A stretch of DNA of 64,000 nucleotides from Kosakonia sp. BYX6 (GCF_038449125.1 NZ_CP151800.1:840406-904405), one strand, 5' to 3'; shown: positions 28,444-38,797, counted from the first letter of the stretch. Notes: a model not told the origin generated them from the letters alone. A program made the numbers and translations.

Positions 28444-29607
28444 ATGTCTGTAATTAAGATGACCGATCTGGATCTGGCAGGTAAACGCGTTCTTATCCGT
28501 GCGGATCTGAACGTGCCGGTTAAAGAAGGGAAAGTGACCAGTGATGCGCGTATCCGTGCTTCTCTGCCGACCATCGAACTGGCTCTGAAACAAGGTGCTA
28601 AAGTGATGGTAACTTCTCACTTGGGTCGTCCGACCGAAGGCGAGTACAACGAAGAATTCTCTCTCCTGCCGGTTGTTAACTACCTGAAAGATAAACTCTC
28701 TAACCCGGTTCGTCTGGCGAAAGATTACCTGGATGGCGTTGAAGTTGCCGCAGGTGAGTTGGTCGTTCTGGAAAACGTTCGCTTTAACAAAGGCGAGAAG
28801 AAAGACGACGAAGCGCTGGCAAAAAAATACGCTGCACTGTGTGACGTTTTTGTCATGGACGCCTTCGGTACCGCGCACCGCGCACAGGCTTCTACTCACG
28901 GCGTAGGTAAATTCGCTGACATCGCTTGCGCAGGCCCGCTGTTGGCAGACGAACTGGACGCGCTGGGTAAAGCGCTGAAAGAACCGGCTCGTCCGATGGT
29001 TGCTATCGTGGGTGGTTCTAAAGTTTCCACTAAACTGACCGTTCTGGATTCCCTGTCCAAAATTGCTGACCAGCTGATCGTTGGTGGCGGTATCGCCAAC
29101 ACCTTCGTTGCCGCACAAGGCCACAACGTCGGCAAATCCCTATACGAAGCAGATCTGGTTGACGAAGCAAAACGTCTGCTGAGCACGTGCGATATTCCGG
29201 TTCCGACCGACGTTCGTGTTGCAACCGAGTTTTCCGAGTCTGCAACTGCCACGCTGAAATCCGTTGTTGACATCAAAGATGATGAGCAAATTCTGGATTT
29301 GGGCGATGTTTCTGCCCAGAAACTGGCTGAAATCCTGAAAAACGCCAAAACTATTCTGTGGAATGGTCCGGTTGGTGTATTCGAATTCCCGAACTTCCGC
29401 AAAGGGACTGAAATCGTGGCTAACGCTATCGCAGACAGCGACGCGTTCTCCATCGCTGGCGGTGGCGACACCCTGGCCGCTATCGACCTGTTCGGTATCT
29501 CTGACAAGATTTCCTACATCTCCACTGGCGGCGGCGCATTCCTCGAATTCGTGGAAGGCAAAGTTCTGCCGGCAGTCGCCATGCTCGAAGAGCGTGCTAA
29601 GAAGTAA
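28444..29607 (+). CDS. pgk: Phosphoglycerate kinase Pgk
   Basis: Glycolytic enzyme interconverting 1,3-bisphosphoglycerate and 3-phosphoglycerate with ATP formation. 387 residues, as in E. coli. Motifs: [20 protein letters not shown] near the N-terminus, [34 protein letters not shown], and the nucleotide site [15 protein letters not shown]. Codon use is strongly biased towards the preferred set, fitting high expression. It follows epd and is closed by a hairpin before fbaA. Confidence 0.98.
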   Translation: MSVIKMTDLDLAGKRVLIRADLNVPVKEGKVTSDARIRASLPTIELALKQGAKVMVTSHLGRPTEGEYNEEFSLLPVVNYLKDKLSNPVRLAKDYLDGVEVAAGELVVLENVRFNKGEKKDDEALAKKYAALCDVFVMDAFGTAHRAQASTHGVGKFADIACAGPLLADELDALGKALKEPARPMVAIVGGSKVSTKLTVLDSLSKIADQLIVGGGIANTFVAAQGHNVGKSLYEADLVDEAKRLLSTCDIPVPTDVRVATEFSESATATLKSVVDIKDDEQILDLGDVSAQKLAEILKNAKTILWNGPVGVFEFPNFRKGTEIVANAIADSDAFSIAGGGDTLAAIDLFGISDKISYISTGGGAFLEFVEGKVLPAVAMLEERAKK

Positions 29608-29614
29608 GCTTGTT

Positions 29615-29639
29615 CAGGCGGGGTAATCCCGCCTGTTTT
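29615..29639 (+). terminator. Hairpin between pgk and fbaA
   Basis: CAGGCGGG, 5-base loop, CCCGCCTG, TTTT, 8 bp after the pgk stop. It probably reduces read-through into fbaA. Confidence 0.7.
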
Positions 29640-29749
29640 CCAAAACGATTCAATTGTTGCTCCAAATAATTTGCGTTGCCCCACAGCTAACACGCTGGCA
29701 GCACGAGTTATGACGAGCAGAAACGGCCGAAGATACAGGACTACGTAAC

Positions 29750-30829
29750 ATGTCTAAAATTTTTGATTTCGTAAAACCTGGCGTGATCACTGGTGATGAC
29801 GTTCAGAAAGTGTTCCAGGTAGCTAAAGAAAACAACTTTGCTCTGCCAGCTGTAAACTGCGTGGGTACTGACTCCATTAACGCCGTTCTGGAAGCTGCAG
29901 CGAAAGTTAAAGCGCCTGTTATTGTTCAGTTCTCTAACGGCGGTGCTGCATTTATCGCGGGTAAAGGCGTGAAAACCGACGTTCCTCAGGGCGCGGCGAT
30001 TCTGGGCGCAATCTCTGGTGCGCATCACGTTCACCAGATGGCAGAACATTACGGTGTGCCGGTAATTCTGCACACTGACCACTGCGCGAAAAAACTGCTG
30101 CCGTGGATCGACGGTCTGCTGGATGCGGGTGAAAAACACTTTGCCGCTACCGGCAAACCGCTGTTCTCTTCTCACATGATTGACCTGTCCGAAGAGTCTC
30201 TGGAAGAGAACATTGAGATCAGCTCCAAATACCTGGCGCGCATGGCCAAAATGGGCATGACGCTGGAAATCGAACTGGGTTGCACCGGTGGCGAAGAAGA
30301 CGGCGTAGACAACAGCCACATGGACGCTTCTGCACTGTACACTCAGCCGGAAGACGTTGATTACGCTTACACCAAACTGAATGCAATCAGCCCGCGTTTC
30401 ACCATCGCTGCTTCCTTCGGTAACGTACACGGCGTTTACAAACCGGGTAACGTAAAACTGACCCCGACTATCCTGCGTGATTCTCAGGAATATGTTTCCA
30501 AAAAACATAACCTGCCGCATAACAGCCTGAACTTCGTGTTCCATGGCGGTTCCGGTTCTTCCGCTCAGGAAATCAAAGACTCCGTCAGCTACGGCGTTAT
30601 CAAAATGAACATCGATACCGACACCCAATGGGCAACCTGGGAAGGTATCCTGAAGTACTATCAGGAAAACGAAGGCTACCTGCAGGGCCAACTGGGCAAC
30701 CCGAAAGGCGCAGATCAGCCGAACAAAAAATACTACGACCCGCGTGTATGGCTGCGTGCAGCGCAGACCAGCATGGTGGCTCGTCTGGAACAGGCTTTCA
30801 AAGAACTGAACGCAGTAGACGTTCTGTAA
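29750..30829 (+). CDS. fbaA: Fructose-bisphosphate aldolase class II FbaA
   Basis: Zinc-dependent glycolytic aldolase splitting fructose 1,6-bisphosphate. 359 residues, as in E. coli. Zinc and catalytic motifs: VILHTDHCAKKLLPWID near residue 107, ASFGNVHGVYKPGN near 223, FVFHGGSGSS near 264, and the phosphate loop that follows (VIKMNIDTDTQWA). Codon bias indicates high expression. Followed by a strong terminator and then mscS. Confidence 0.98.
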   Translation: MSKIFDFVKPGVITGDDVQKVFQVAKENNFALPAVNCVGTDSINAVLEAAAKVKAPVIVQFSNGGAAFIAGKGVKTDVPQGAAILGAISGAHHVHQMAEHYGVPVILHTDHCAKKLLPWIDGLLDAGEKHFAATGKPLFSSHMIDLSEESLEENIEISSKYLARMAKMGMTLEIELGCTGGEEDGVDNSHMDASALYTQPEDVDYAYTKLNAISPRFTIAASFGNVHGVYKPGNVKLTPTILRDSQEYVSKKHNLPHNSLNFVFHGGSGSSAQEIKDSVSYGVIKMNIDTDTQWATWEGILKYYQENEGYLQGQLGNPKGADQPNKKYYDPRVWLRAAQTSMVARLEQAFKELNAVDVL

Positions 30830-30847
30830 TTTGCGCCTCGTTTCGCT

Positions 30848-30878
30848 AAAAAGGCCCGCAAAATGCGGGCCTTTTTTT
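30848..30878 (+). terminator. fbaA terminator
   Basis: AAAAAGGCCCGC, short loop, GCGGGCCTTTTTTT: a textbook intrinsic terminator. Confidence 0.9.
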
Positions 30879-31016
30879 ATTGGGAATTCAACAAGCTGTC
30901 GACAGCACAAAGTGTGATCAACTTGGCGAAAACGCCGCTTTTTGTTTACCCTTTAGGAATCTGCCCTTGCTGTAAGGGGCGTTTTTCCCGTTTTGGAACA
31001 CTATAAGGAAGCACGA

Positions 31017-31877
31017 ATGGAAGATCTTAACGTTGTCGACAGCATCAACAACGCAGGCTCCTGGCTGGTGAATAACCAGGCGCTGCTGTTGAGCTATGCC
31101 GTTAATATCGTAGCGGCTATCGCAATCATCATTATCGGTATGATTGTGGCGCGCATCATCTCGAATACCGTTAACCGTTTGATGCGTGCAAGACATATTG
31201 ACGCGACCGTGGCGGATTTTCTCTCTGCGCTGGTGCGCTACGCTATCATCGCCTTTACCTTAATTGCCGCGCTGGGGCGCGTGGGCGTGCAGACTGCCTC
31301 AGTGATCGCCGTACTCGGTGCAGCCGGTCTGGCGATTGGTCTGGCACTACAAGGTTCACTCTCTAACCTGGCGGCTGGCGTTCTGCTGGTTACCTTCCGT
31401 CCATTCCGCTCTGGTGAGTATGTCGATTTGGGCGGCGTTGCTGGGACGGTGTTACAGGTGCAGATTTTCTCCACCACCATGCGCACCGTGGATGGTCGTA
31501 TCGTGGTTATCCCAAATGGCAAAATCATCGCGGGCAATATCGTTAACTTCTCTCGCGAGCCGGTGCGCCGCAACGAGTTCATTATCGGCGTGGCCTACGA
31601 TTCTGATATCGACAAGGTCAGAAAAATTCTGACCGAGATTATTCAGGCCGATGACCGCATTATCAAAGACCGTGAGATGACGGTGCGCCTGAACGAACTG
31701 GGGCCATCTTCCATCAATTTTGTGGTGCGCGTCTGGAGCAACAGTGGCGATCTGCAAAACGTGTATTGGGATGTATTGGAACTGGTTAAGCGCCGTTTCG
31801 ATGAAAATGGCATTAGCTTCCCCTATCCGCAAATGGACGTGAATTTCAAACGCGTCAAAGAGACGGTCGAGCAATAA
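31017..31877 (+). CDS. mscS: Small-conductance mechanosensitive channel MscS
   Basis: Inner-membrane tension-gated channel that releases solutes on hypo-osmotic shock. 286 residues, as in E. coli. Three membrane helices: about 29-57, 68-90, and the pore helix [20 protein letters not shown] (about 96-115), which has the Gly/Ala packing pattern of the heptameric pore. A cytoplasmic beta domain follows. The start at 31017 follows AAGGA at short spacing and matches E. coli MEDLNVV. Single-gene unit with its own terminator. Confidence 0.97.
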   Translation: MEDLNVVDSINNAGSWLVNNQALLLSYAVNIVAAIAIIIIGMIVARIISNTVNRLMRARHIDATVADFLSALVRYAIIAFTLIAALGRVGVQTASVIAVLGAAGLAIGLALQGSLSNLAAGVLLVTFRPFRSGEYVDLGGVAGTVLQVQIFSTTMRTVDGRIVVIPNGKIIAGNIVNFSREPVRRNEFIIGVAYDSDIDKVRKILTEIIQADDRIIKDREMTVRLNELGPSSINFVVRVWSNSGDLQNVYWDVLELVKRRFDENGISFPYPQMDVNFKRVKETVEQ

Positions 31878-31890
31878 GCAATAAATGAAG

Positions 31891-31914
31891 AGGTCGGCAC
31901 TACCGACCTTTTTT
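31891..31914 (+). terminator. mscS terminator
   Basis: AGGTCGG, 5-base loop, CCGACCT followed by T residues. Confidence 0.85.
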
Positions 31915-32024
31915 ACGCACCTTGCTATTAGCAATTCTGATTGATGATTAAAATTATCAATTTCCTCTAATGATTTCTGCGCGCTATAGTCAGCTTCCTG
32001 AAACAACTTTTGACAGGAAATGGT

Positions 32025-32660
32025 GTGTTATCTTTTTATTTTCAAGGTCTTATGCTTGGCGCTGCGTTGATTCTTCCCCTTGGTCCACAAAATGCATTTG
32101 TGATGAACCAGGGGATCCGCAGGCAGTATCACATCATGACCGCGTTGCTTTGCACCGTGAGCGATGCGCTGCTGATCTGTGCGGGCGTGTTTGGTGGCAG
32201 CGCGCTGCTGATGCAGTCGCCGTGGCTGTTGGCGCTGGTCACGTGGGGTGGCGTGGCGTTTCTGCTGTGGTACGGTTTTGGCGCGCTGAAAACGGCGTTG
32301 CGCAGCAACATCGAACTGGCGAGCGCAGAAGTGTTACGTCAGGGGCGTTGGCGCATTATCGCCACCATGCTGGCGGTCACCTGGCTGAACCCGCATGTCT
32401 ATCTCGACACCTTTGTGGTGCTCGGCAGCTTGGGTGGCCAGTTGGCTGCAGAGCCGAAGCGTTGGTTCGCGCTGGGTACGATTAGCGCCTCTTTCCTGTG
32501 GTTCTTTAGCCTGGCGTTGCTCGCGGCATGGCTGGCCCCACGTTTGCGCACCGCAAAAGCCCAACGGGTAATCAACACGCTGGTTGGCCTGGTGATGTGG
32601 TTTATCGCGTTGAAATTAGCGCGTGAAGGCGTGCACCATTTGCAGGGATTATTCAGTTAA
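32025..32660 (+). CDS. argO: L-arginine exporter ArgO
   Basis: LysE-family inner-membrane exporter of arginine (and canavanine), about six membrane helices in 211 residues. The segment [20 protein letters not shown] at the N-terminus and [20 protein letters not shown] in the middle are LysE signatures. The start is a GTG at 32025: it aligns with E. coli ArgO (MFSYYFQG versus VLSFYFQG), gives 211 residues in both, and has AGGA six bases upstream. In E. coli argO is activated by ArgP, whose gene lies 0.9 kb downstream here. Confidence 0.95.
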   Translation: MLSFYFQGLMLGAALILPLGPQNAFVMNQGIRRQYHIMTALLCTVSDALLICAGVFGGSALLMQSPWLLALVTWGGVAFLLWYGFGALKTALRSNIELASAEVLRQGRWRIIATMLAVTWLNPHVYLDTFVVLGSLGGQLAAEPKRWFALGTISASFLWFFSLALLAAWLAPRLRTAKAQRVINTLVGLVMWFIALKLAREGVHHLQGLFS

Positions 32661-32753
32661 GGTAAGTCCGATGGACAATTGGTGCCAGGGCGCTAAGCTT
32701 GCTGCCAGGCGTCCGCGCACCTGGACGCATTTAAGCAACATGGAGGAGCAGCT

Positions 32754-33497
32754 GTGAAATATAAAGTGATAGCCCTGGCGGCAATGGTGGGTTTAAGCAC
32801 AATGGCGGTTCAGGCAAATGAATTGCCGGATGGTCCGCACATTGTCACGACGGGCACGGCAAGCGTGGATGCGACCCCGGACATCGCCACTCTGGCGATC
32901 GAAGTCAACGTCGCCGCCAAAGACGCAGCCTCTGCCAAAAAACAGGCGGATGACCGCGTTGCGCAATACCTTAGCTTTCTTGAGCAAAACGGCATCGCCA
33001 GGAAAGACATCAATTCCGCTAACTTACGCACACAACCCGATTACGATTACCAGAATGGCAAAAGCATTCTGAAAGGTTACCGCGCTGTGCGCACCGTAGA
33101 AGTGACCTTGCGTGAACTGGATAAACTCAATTCACTGTTGGATGGCGCGCTGAAAGCGGGGCTGAACGAAATTCGCTCCGTCTCGCTTGGCGTGGCGAAA
33201 CCGGAGTCCTTCAAAGATAAAGCCCGCAAAGCGGCAATCGATGATGCGACCCGCCAGGCGCAGCAATTGGCTACCGGTTTTGATGCCAAACTCGGCCCGG
33301 TTTACAGCATTCGTTACCACGTTTCCAATTATCAGCCGAGCCCGATGGTTCGCATGATGAAAGCGGATGCGCCAGCGCCGGCTTCCGCACAGGAAACCTA
33401 CGAGCAACCGACAATTCAGTTTGATGATCAAGTTGATGTAGTGTTCCAGCTTGAGCCTTCCCAGGCTCAGCAACAGACCGCGACTGCTGCGAAGTAA
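32754..33497 (+). CDS. yggE: YggE, periplasmic SIMPL-domain protein
   Basis: A 247-residue exported protein of the SIMPL (DUF541) family, linked in E. coli to lower oxidative stress; the mechanism is unknown. The signal peptide MKYKVIALAAMVGLSTMAVQ ends near AQA, followed by ELPDGPHIVTTGTASVDATP. The body includes NLRTQPDYDYQNGKSILKGY and YHVSNYQPSPMVRMMKAD. The start codon is GTG at 32754 with GGAGGAG upstream. Confidence 0.94.
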   Translation: MKYKVIALAAMVGLSTMAVQANELPDGPHIVTTGTASVDATPDIATLAIEVNVAAKDAASAKKQADDRVAQYLSFLEQNGIARKDINSANLRTQPDYDYQNGKSILKGYRAVRTVEVTLRELDKLNSLLDGALKAGLNEIRSVSLGVAKPESFKDKARKAAIDDATRQAQQLATGFDAKLGPVYSIRYHVSNYQPSPMVRMMKADAPAPASAQETYEQPTIQFDDQVDVVFQLEPSQAQQQTATAAK

Positions 33498-33503
33498 TCT
33501 TCC

Positions 33504-33535
33504 AACCCTCTCTTCCCCGCGGGGAGAGGGTTTCT
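33504..33535. terminator. Bidirectional terminator between yggE and argP
   Basis: AACCCTCTC (33504-33512) pairs with GAGAGGGTT (33524-33532) around a CCCCGCGGGG core, with T residues after it on the plus side; the two genes converge. Confidence 0.75.
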
Positions 33536-33537
33536 TC

Positions 33538-34431
33538 TTAATCCTGCCGTAACACCCTGTGTCCAAACTCCAGCAGCGCGTCGGTGACGTTGCGCATCAT
33601 CCGGCTTTCAGGCGCAAAGCGGTGCCAGTACAGCATGCGACGCTGAAACAAGCCCGGCGTCAGATCGATCAGATCGCCGCTGTTCAACTCTTTTTCAATT
33701 TGCAGATGCGGGATCATGCAGCAGGTTGTGCCCTGGCGAGCCAGTTGCACGAAGGCTTCGGACGAGTTCACGATATGGCAAGGCACGCTGCCTGGCGGCA
33801 AATCGAAGTACTGCTGTAAAAAGGCCTGATGCATATCGTCGAGATGGTCAAACGCAACGGCGGGCGCTTTCAGCAATGCCGAGCGGGTGACGCCATTAGG
33901 GAAATAGCGCTCTGCAAACTCTTTCGACCCGACAAACAGGTAGTCCAGCGCACCCAGTTGATCGACAAGGCAGCTCGGCAGCGCCTGTGGCTGAATACTG
34001 ACCGCGCCAACGACTTCACCACGACGCAGGCGTTCCTGGGTGCGGGTTTCATCTTCCACTTGCAGGTTCAGGCGGATAGGAGAGTCTGCGAGCACCGGAG
34101 CCAGCGCAGGCAGCAACCAGGTTGCCAGACTGTCGGCATTGACCGCCAGCGAAAGCAGCAACGGCGTGGAGCCAGTTTGCTCGTCACCCAGCCACTCTTC
34201 CTCCAGCAATTCGACTTGACGCAACAGCGCCAGCAATTTTTGCCCTTGCTCGGTTGGGCGCGGCGGCACGGTGCGCACCAGCAGGGGCTGACCGAACATG
34301 TTCTCAAGCTGTTTAATTCGCTGCGACACGGCGGACTGTGTAATACATAACTTTTGGGCGGCACGCTCAAAACCACGTTCGCGAATAACCGCATCAAGCG
34401 CTTGTAGTGTTCTGTAGTCCGGACGTTTCAT
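33538..34431 (-). CDS. argP: ArgP (IciA), LysR-type regulator
   Basis: LysR-family transcription factor responding to arginine and lysine; in E. coli it activates argO and other genes and was also described as the replication-initiation inhibitor IciA. 297 residues, as in E. coli. The N-terminal winged helix is [20 protein letters not shown] (about 20-39), then the effector domain. The start at 34431 matches E. coli [12 protein letters not shown]; the frame extends 12 codons upstream. Divergent from rpiA. Confidence 0.96.
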   Translation of the reverse strand: MKRPDYRTLQALDAVIRERGFERAAQKLCITQSAVSQRIKQLENMFGQPLLVRTVPPRPTEQGQKLLALLRQVELLEEEWLGDEQTGSTPLLLSLAVNADSLATWLLPALAPVLADSPIRLNLQVEDETRTQERLRRGEVVGAVSIQPQALPSCLVDQLGALDYLFVGSKEFAERYFPNGVTRSALLKAPAVAFDHLDDMHQAFLQQYFDLPPGSVPCHIVNSSEAFVQLARQGTTCCMIPHLQIEKELNSGDLIDLTPGLFQRRMLYWHRFAPESRMMRNVTDALLEFGHRVLRQD

Positions 34432-34515
34432 TGCTCGGGCAGTCTCCTGAAAAATAGTACCCCGCACTATGACATAAATTTTTAATTGTTACAGACGAAA
34501 TTGGCTGTCTCGTAA

Positions 34516-34531
34516 TGTGACACTGGTCACA
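34516..34531 (+). promoter_or_regulatory. Perfect CRP consensus site at rpiA
   Basis: TGTGA-CACTGG-TCACA matches TGTGA-N6-TCACA exactly. Its centre is about 33-37 bp upstream of a TATAAT box (34556-34561), close to a class II arrangement for rpiA. Confidence 0.65.
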
Positions 34532-34555
34532 GGGACATTTGGGGGTGGGCTGTTC

Positions 34556-34561
34556 TATAAT
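34556..34561 (+). promoter_or_regulatory. -10 box for rpiA
   Basis: A perfect TATAAT 33 bp before the rpiA start, with no good -35 hexamer at 16-18 bp spacing, as expected for an activator-dependent promoter. Confidence 0.55.
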
Positions 34562-34594
34562 GCGCCTGAAATTTCACACCACAGGCGAACGACC

Positions 34595-35254
34595 ATGACG
34601 CAGGATGAACTCAAAAAAGCAGTGGGCTGGGCAGCACTCAAGTATGTTGAACCCGGCACTATTGTCGGCGTAGGCACCGGCTCCACCGCTGCACACTTTA
34701 TTGACGCGCTGGGCACCATGAAAGGCCAGATTGAAGGCGCGGTTTCCAGCTCGGATGCCTCCACCGCAAAATTGAAAAGCCTTGGTATTACCGTTTTCGA
34801 TCTCAATGAAGTGGACCGTCTCGGCATCTACGTTGATGGTGCTGATGAAATCAACGACCAGATGCAGATGATCAAAGGCGGCGGCGCGGCGCTGACGCGC
34901 GAGAAAATCATCGCCTCGGTGGCGGATAAGTTTATCTGTATCGCAGATGCCACCAAAGAAGTGCCGATTCTCGGCAAATTCCCATTGCCGGTCGAAGTCA
35001 TCCCAATGGCGCGTAGCGCAGTCGCTCGCACATTAGTCAAATTGGGCGGCCGCCCGGAGTATCGTCAGAATGTGGTGACGGATAACGGTAACGTGATTCT
35101 GGATGTCTTCGGTCTGGAAATCATCGACCCTGTGGCGCTGGAAGACAGCATTAACGCGATTCCTGGTGTCGTCACTGTAGGGTTATTCGCCCGGCGTGGA
35201 GCGGATGTTGCACTGATCGGCACCGCCGACGGCGTTAAAACCATAGTGAAATGA
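34595..35254 (+). CDS. rpiA: Ribose-5-phosphate isomerase A
   Basis: Interconverts ribose 5-phosphate and ribulose 5-phosphate. 219 residues, as in E. coli. Motifs: [50 protein letters not shown] with the catalytic Asp/Glu cluster, and the Lys in [13 protein letters not shown]. The start at 34595 matches the family; 26 further in-frame codons upstream span the promoter and are rejected. It complements tktA in the pentose phosphate pathway. Confidence 0.97.
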   Translation: MTQDELKKAVGWAALKYVEPGTIVGVGTGSTAAHFIDALGTMKGQIEGAVSSSDASTAKLKSLGITVFDLNEVDRLGIYVDGADEINDQMQMIKGGGAALTREKIIASVADKFICIADATKEVPILGKFPLPVEVIPMARSAVARTLVKLGGRPEYRQNVVTDNGNVILDVFGLEIIDPVALEDSINAIPGVVTVGLFARRGADVALIGTADGVKTIVK

Positions 35255-35261
35255 TCTGATG

Positions 35262-35279
35262 GGGAGGCGATAGCCTCCC
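35262..35279 (+). terminator. Hairpin after rpiA
   Basis: GGGAGGC, GATA loop, GCCTCCC, 7 bp past the rpiA stop. No T run follows, so it may be a weak terminator. Confidence 0.45.
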
Positions 35280-35306
35280 TGCAAAAAATCCGCGAACGGC
35301 AAATTT

Positions 35307-35322
35307 GGTGATATCTGTCACG
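35307..35322 (+). promoter_or_regulatory. CRP-like site upstream of serA
   Basis: GGTGA-TATCTG-TCACG matches 8 of 10 CRP half-site bases, about 200 bp upstream of serA. CRP and Lrp are reported regulators of E. coli serA. No certain Lrp site can be defined by eye. Confidence 0.4.
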
Positions 35323-35520
35323 TTTCTATGCCTCTTCTGCTATCCCTGCCGCCAGCGTCTGCTTTCCCAGCATTTTTATCTGCCTTTTCCCTCTGTATGA
35401 CAATTCTTCAGATACCTGACGCAAACGTTCATATTGCCGCAATAGTTTTTTTTGATATGTTGATTCACGCGGTTTGCATTTTGCACAACATCACAGTCAA
35501 GACAAAACAGGGTCGGGTAA

Positions 35521-36753
35521 ATGGCAAAGGTATCACTGGAGAAAGACAAGATTAAATTTCTGCTCGTCGAAGGGGTGCACCAGAAAGCGGTCGAAAGCCT
35601 CCGTGCGGCGGGTTATAACAACATTGAATTTCACAAAGGCGCGCTGGACACTGCGCAACTGAAAGAGTCCATCCGTGATGCTCACTTTATTGGCCTGCGA
35701 TCCCGTACTCAACTGACTGAAGATGTCATCGCCGCGGCGGAAAAATTGGTTGCTATCGGTTGCTTCTGTATCGGCACCAACCAGGTAAACCTGGACGCTG
35801 CCGCGAAACGCGGTATTCCGGTATTCAACGCTCCCTTCTCTAACACGCGTTCCGTGGCGGAACTGGTCATCGGCGAGCTATTGCTGCTAATGCGCGGTAT
35901 TCCGGAAGCGAACGCCAAAGCGCACCGTGGCATTTGGAATAAGCTGGCGGTCGGCTCTTATGAAGCGCGCGGTAAAAAACTGGGGATTATCGGTTACGGC
36001 CACATCGGTACGCAGCTGGGTATCCTCGCCGAATCGCTGGGCATGCATGTTTTCTTTTACGATATCGAAAACAAGCTTCCGCTGGGCAACGCCACGCAAG
36101 TTCAACACCTTTCCGATCTGTTGAACATGAGCGATGTCGTAAGCCTGCATGTGCCGGAAAATGCGTCGACGAAAGATATGATTGGTGCAGAAGAGCTGGC
36201 GCTGATGAAGCCGGGCGCGCTGCTGATCAACGCCGCGCGTGGTACTGTGGTTGATATCCCGGCGCTGTGCGATGCGCTGAAACGCAAGCACTTGGCCGGT
36301 GCGGCGATCGACGTGTTCCCGACAGAACCGGCGACCAACAGCGATCCGTTCGATTCCCCGCTGTGCGAATTTGATAACGTGTTGCTGACGCCGCATATCG
36401 GCGGTTCGACGCAGGAAGCGCAGGAAAACATCGGTCTGGAAGTGGCGGGCAAACTGGCGAAATACTCCGATAACGGTTCAACGCTCTCAGCGGTGAATTT
36501 TCCGGAAGTTTCCCTGCCGTTGCACGGCGGTCGCCGTCTGCTGCATATCCACGAAAACCGCCCGGGCGTGCTGACCGCGCTCAACCAAATCTTCGCCAGC
36601 CAGAACATCAACATTGCAGCGCAGTATCTGCAAACCACGCCGTATATGGGCTATGTGGTCGTTGACATTGAAGCGGATGAAGACGTGGCGCAGAAAGCGC
36701 TGCAAAGTATGAAAGCCATTCCGGGTACTATTCGCGCCCGTCTGCTGTACTGA
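35521..36753 (+). CDS. serA: D-3-phosphoglycerate dehydrogenase SerA
   Basis: First enzyme of serine biosynthesis, NAD-dependent, feedback-inhibited by serine. 410 residues, as in E. coli. NAD fold KLGIIGYGHIGTQLGILAES (about 155-174); catalytic His in LLTPHIGGSTQEA; hinge and C-terminal ACT domain (LLHIHENRPGVLTALNQIF) that binds serine. It provides the serine used by the glycine/one-carbon pathway, represented here by gcvTHP. Closed by a hairpin shared with convergent ygfA. Confidence 0.97.
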   Translation: MAKVSLEKDKIKFLLVEGVHQKAVESLRAAGYNNIEFHKGALDTAQLKESIRDAHFIGLRSRTQLTEDVIAAAEKLVAIGCFCIGTNQVNLDAAAKRGIPVFNAPFSNTRSVAELVIGELLLLMRGIPEANAKAHRGIWNKLAVGSYEARGKKLGIIGYGHIGTQLGILAESLGMHVFFYDIENKLPLGNATQVQHLSDLLNMSDVVSLHVPENASTKDMIGAEELALMKPGALLINAARGTVVDIPALCDALKRKHLAGAAIDVFPTEPATNSDPFDSPLCEFDNVLLTPHIGGSTQEAQENIGLEVAGKLAKYSDNGSTLSAVNFPEVSLPLHGGRRLLHIHENRPGVLTALNQIFASQNINIAAQYLQTTPYMGYVVVDIEADEDVAQKALQSMKAIPGTIRARLLY

Positions 36754-36766
36754 TAAGCATTGAAAT

Positions 36767-36792
36767 GTTCCTCTCCCGTCCGGGAGGGGAAC
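36767..36792. terminator. Hairpin between serA and ygfA
   Basis: GTTCCTCTCCCG (36767-36778), TC, CGGGAGGGGAAC (36781-36792): a 12-bp stem with one G-U pair in the 41-bp gap between convergent genes. Confidence 0.65.
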
Positions 36793-36794
36793 GT

Positions 36795-37391
36795 CTACCA
36801 TTCCCATACTTTTGACGGCGTAACCACTGCAGGCAGCGGGATATCCCATTTCTCTACCGGCAACGCTTCCACGCCCTGGCAATCATGCGCGTAACCGACC
36901 GGTTGCAGGCCATATTCGCGCCAGTTTTGTAAGGTACGATCGTAAAAACCGCCACCCATTCCCAGTCGTTGCCCTTGCTCATCAAAAGCGACCAGCGGCG
37001 TAATCAACACATCAAGCTGGCTCAGCGGTAAGACATCAAGGACATCCAGTTTAGGCTCCTGAATTCTCAGGCGGTTGATCACCAATTGACTGCGCGGATG
37101 GTAGTGCAAAAAGAGCAGATTACCGGGGCTAAAAGGATGCAGAACCGGCAGGTAAACCCGTTTGCCGCTGCGCCAGAGTTGATCAATCAGCGGTTGCGTG
37201 TCGAGTTCGCCATCAAAAGAGAGAAAAAGTGCTACGGTGTGGGCCATCACAACGGGGGGCCAGGCCATCATCCGGGCGGCGGCTCGCTCAGCAAAATGTA
37301 CCTGCTGTTCGCTGGTTAACGCGCGTCGGCGTTGACGAATGATTTTGCGGATTTCTTGTCGTGACGAGGGTAAATCAGGAAGTTGCGTCAT
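36795..37391 (-). CDS. ygfA: 5-formyltetrahydrofolate cyclo-ligase YgfA (Fau)
   Basis: ATP-dependent enzyme converting 5-formyl-THF to 5,10-methenyl-THF, so returning a stalled folate to the one-carbon pool. 198 residues. Motifs: an N-terminal IRKIIRQRRRALTSEQQ, VYLPVLHP, and the nucleotide/metal loop GQRLGMGGGFYDRTL. It follows the 6S RNA gene directly, the ssrS-ygfA order conserved across gammaproteobacteria, and is probably transcribed from the ssrS promoters. Functionally it links to gcvTHP. Confidence 0.96.
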   Translation of the reverse strand: MTQLPDLPSSRQEIRKIIRQRRRALTSEQQVHFAERAAARMMAWPPVVMAHTVALFLSFDGELDTQPLIDQLWRSGKRVYLPVLHPFSPGNLLFLHYHPRSQLVINRLRIQEPKLDVLDVLPLSQLDVLITPLVAFDEQGQRLGMGGGFYDRTLQNWREYGLQPVGYAHDCQGVEALPVEKWDIPLPAVVTPSKVWEW

Positions 37392-37411
37392 GGTGGTAGT
37401 AGATAAAGAAG

Positions 37412-37595
37412 GGAATCTCCGAGATGCCGCCGCAGGCTGTAACCCTTGAACCCTTGGTTCAAGGTGAATGCGTCGTCATAGTTTTAAGGCTTCTCGGACG
37501 GACCGAGCATGCTCACCAACCATGGATCGCCACATTCTTGTGGTATGAAATATCGGCTCAGGGGACTGGCCCGCTTGCAAACATCTCAGAGAAAT
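37412..37595 (-). ncRNA. ssrS: 6S RNA
   Basis: A 184-nt RNA on the minus strand with the E. coli 6S ends: 5' ATTTCTCTGAGATGT and 3' GGCATCTCGGAGATTCC, which pair to close the long rod. The central CTTGAACCAAGGGTTCAAGG hairpin and CGATATTTCATACCACAAGA are also present. 6S RNA binds the sigma-70 RNA polymerase and inhibits promoters in stationary phase. It lies 20 bp before ygfA and 42 bp after zapA. Confidence 0.96.
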
Positions 37596-37637
37596 TTTTA
37601 ACTTCACGGTCACTCTACCATAGTTGACCCTGAAGCG

Positions 37638-38081
<444 letters not shown>

Positions 38082-38194
38082 TTAAGTAAACTGCGTGCAT
38101 GCAAAGGCATGTAACGTGAACCATCACGGGTATATCACCAGGGACCAAAGTGGTAGCATACCATGAATATTCCCCCCAACGACGACGAATGCGC

Positions 38195-38773
38195 ATGTCT
38201 ATACAGAACGAAATACCTGGTTACAACGACGTAGGCCAGTTACTCAACCAACAAGGCGTGGGATTGCTTCCTGCTGAAATGCACGGGCTTATCGCGGGGA
38301 TGCTCTGCGGCGGAAACAAAGACAGTTCATGGCAGCCGTTGCTACATGATTTAACCAACGAAGGGTTAGCGTTCGGTCACGAGCTGGCGCAGGCGCTGCG
38401 TAATATGCACGCCGCTACCAGTGACTCGCTGGAAGACGACGGTTTCCTGTTTCAGCTCTATCTGCCGGATGGCGACGACGTCAGCGTGTTTGACCGTGCC
38501 GACGCGCTGGCCGGTTGGGTAAACCATTTCCTGCTGGGCCTGGGCGTTACGCAGCCGAAGCTCGACAAAGTCAGCGGTGAAACCGGCGAAGCCATCGATG
38601 ATTTGCGCAACATCGCGCAACTCGGTTATGACGAAGACGAAGATCAGGAAGAGCTGGAAATGTCCCTCGAAGAGATCATCGAATACGTCCGCGTCGCGGC
38701 GCTCTTGTGCCACGATACATTCACGCGCCAGCAACTGACCGCGCCGGAAGTGCGTAAACCCACGTTACATTAA
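38195..38773 (+). CDS. ygfB: YgfB (UPF0149 family)
   Basis: A 192-residue acidic cytoplasmic protein of the UPF0149 family; no function is firmly known in enterobacteria. Characteristic stretches are [32 protein letters not shown] and the strongly acidic [20 protein letters not shown]. The start at 38195 matches the family; the open frame upstream is not conserved. First gene of ygfB-pepP-ubiH-ubiI; pepP follows at 24 bp. Confidence 0.93.
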   Translation: MSIQNEIPGYNDVGQLLNQQGVGLLPAEMHGLIAGMLCGGNKDSSWQPLLHDLTNEGLAFGHELAQALRNMHAATSDSLEDDGFLFQLYLPDGDDVSVFDRADALAGWVNHFLLGLGVTQPKLDKVSGETGEAIDDLRNIAQLGYDEDEDQEELEMSLEEIIEYVRVAALLCHDTFTRQQLTAPEVRKPTLH

Positions 38774-38797
38774 TTCGAATTCGCAAATGGAGGTGTC

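Noticed and set aside
29741-30910. 389-codon open frame antisense to fbaA
   Set aside because: Shadow of a highly biased glycolytic gene; rich in Phe/Val/Arg with no domain.
36754-36794. ibs/sib (RygC) toxin-antisense RNA pair between serA and ygfA
   Set aside because: E. coli carries one here, but this gap is only 41 bp and filled by a terminator hairpin.
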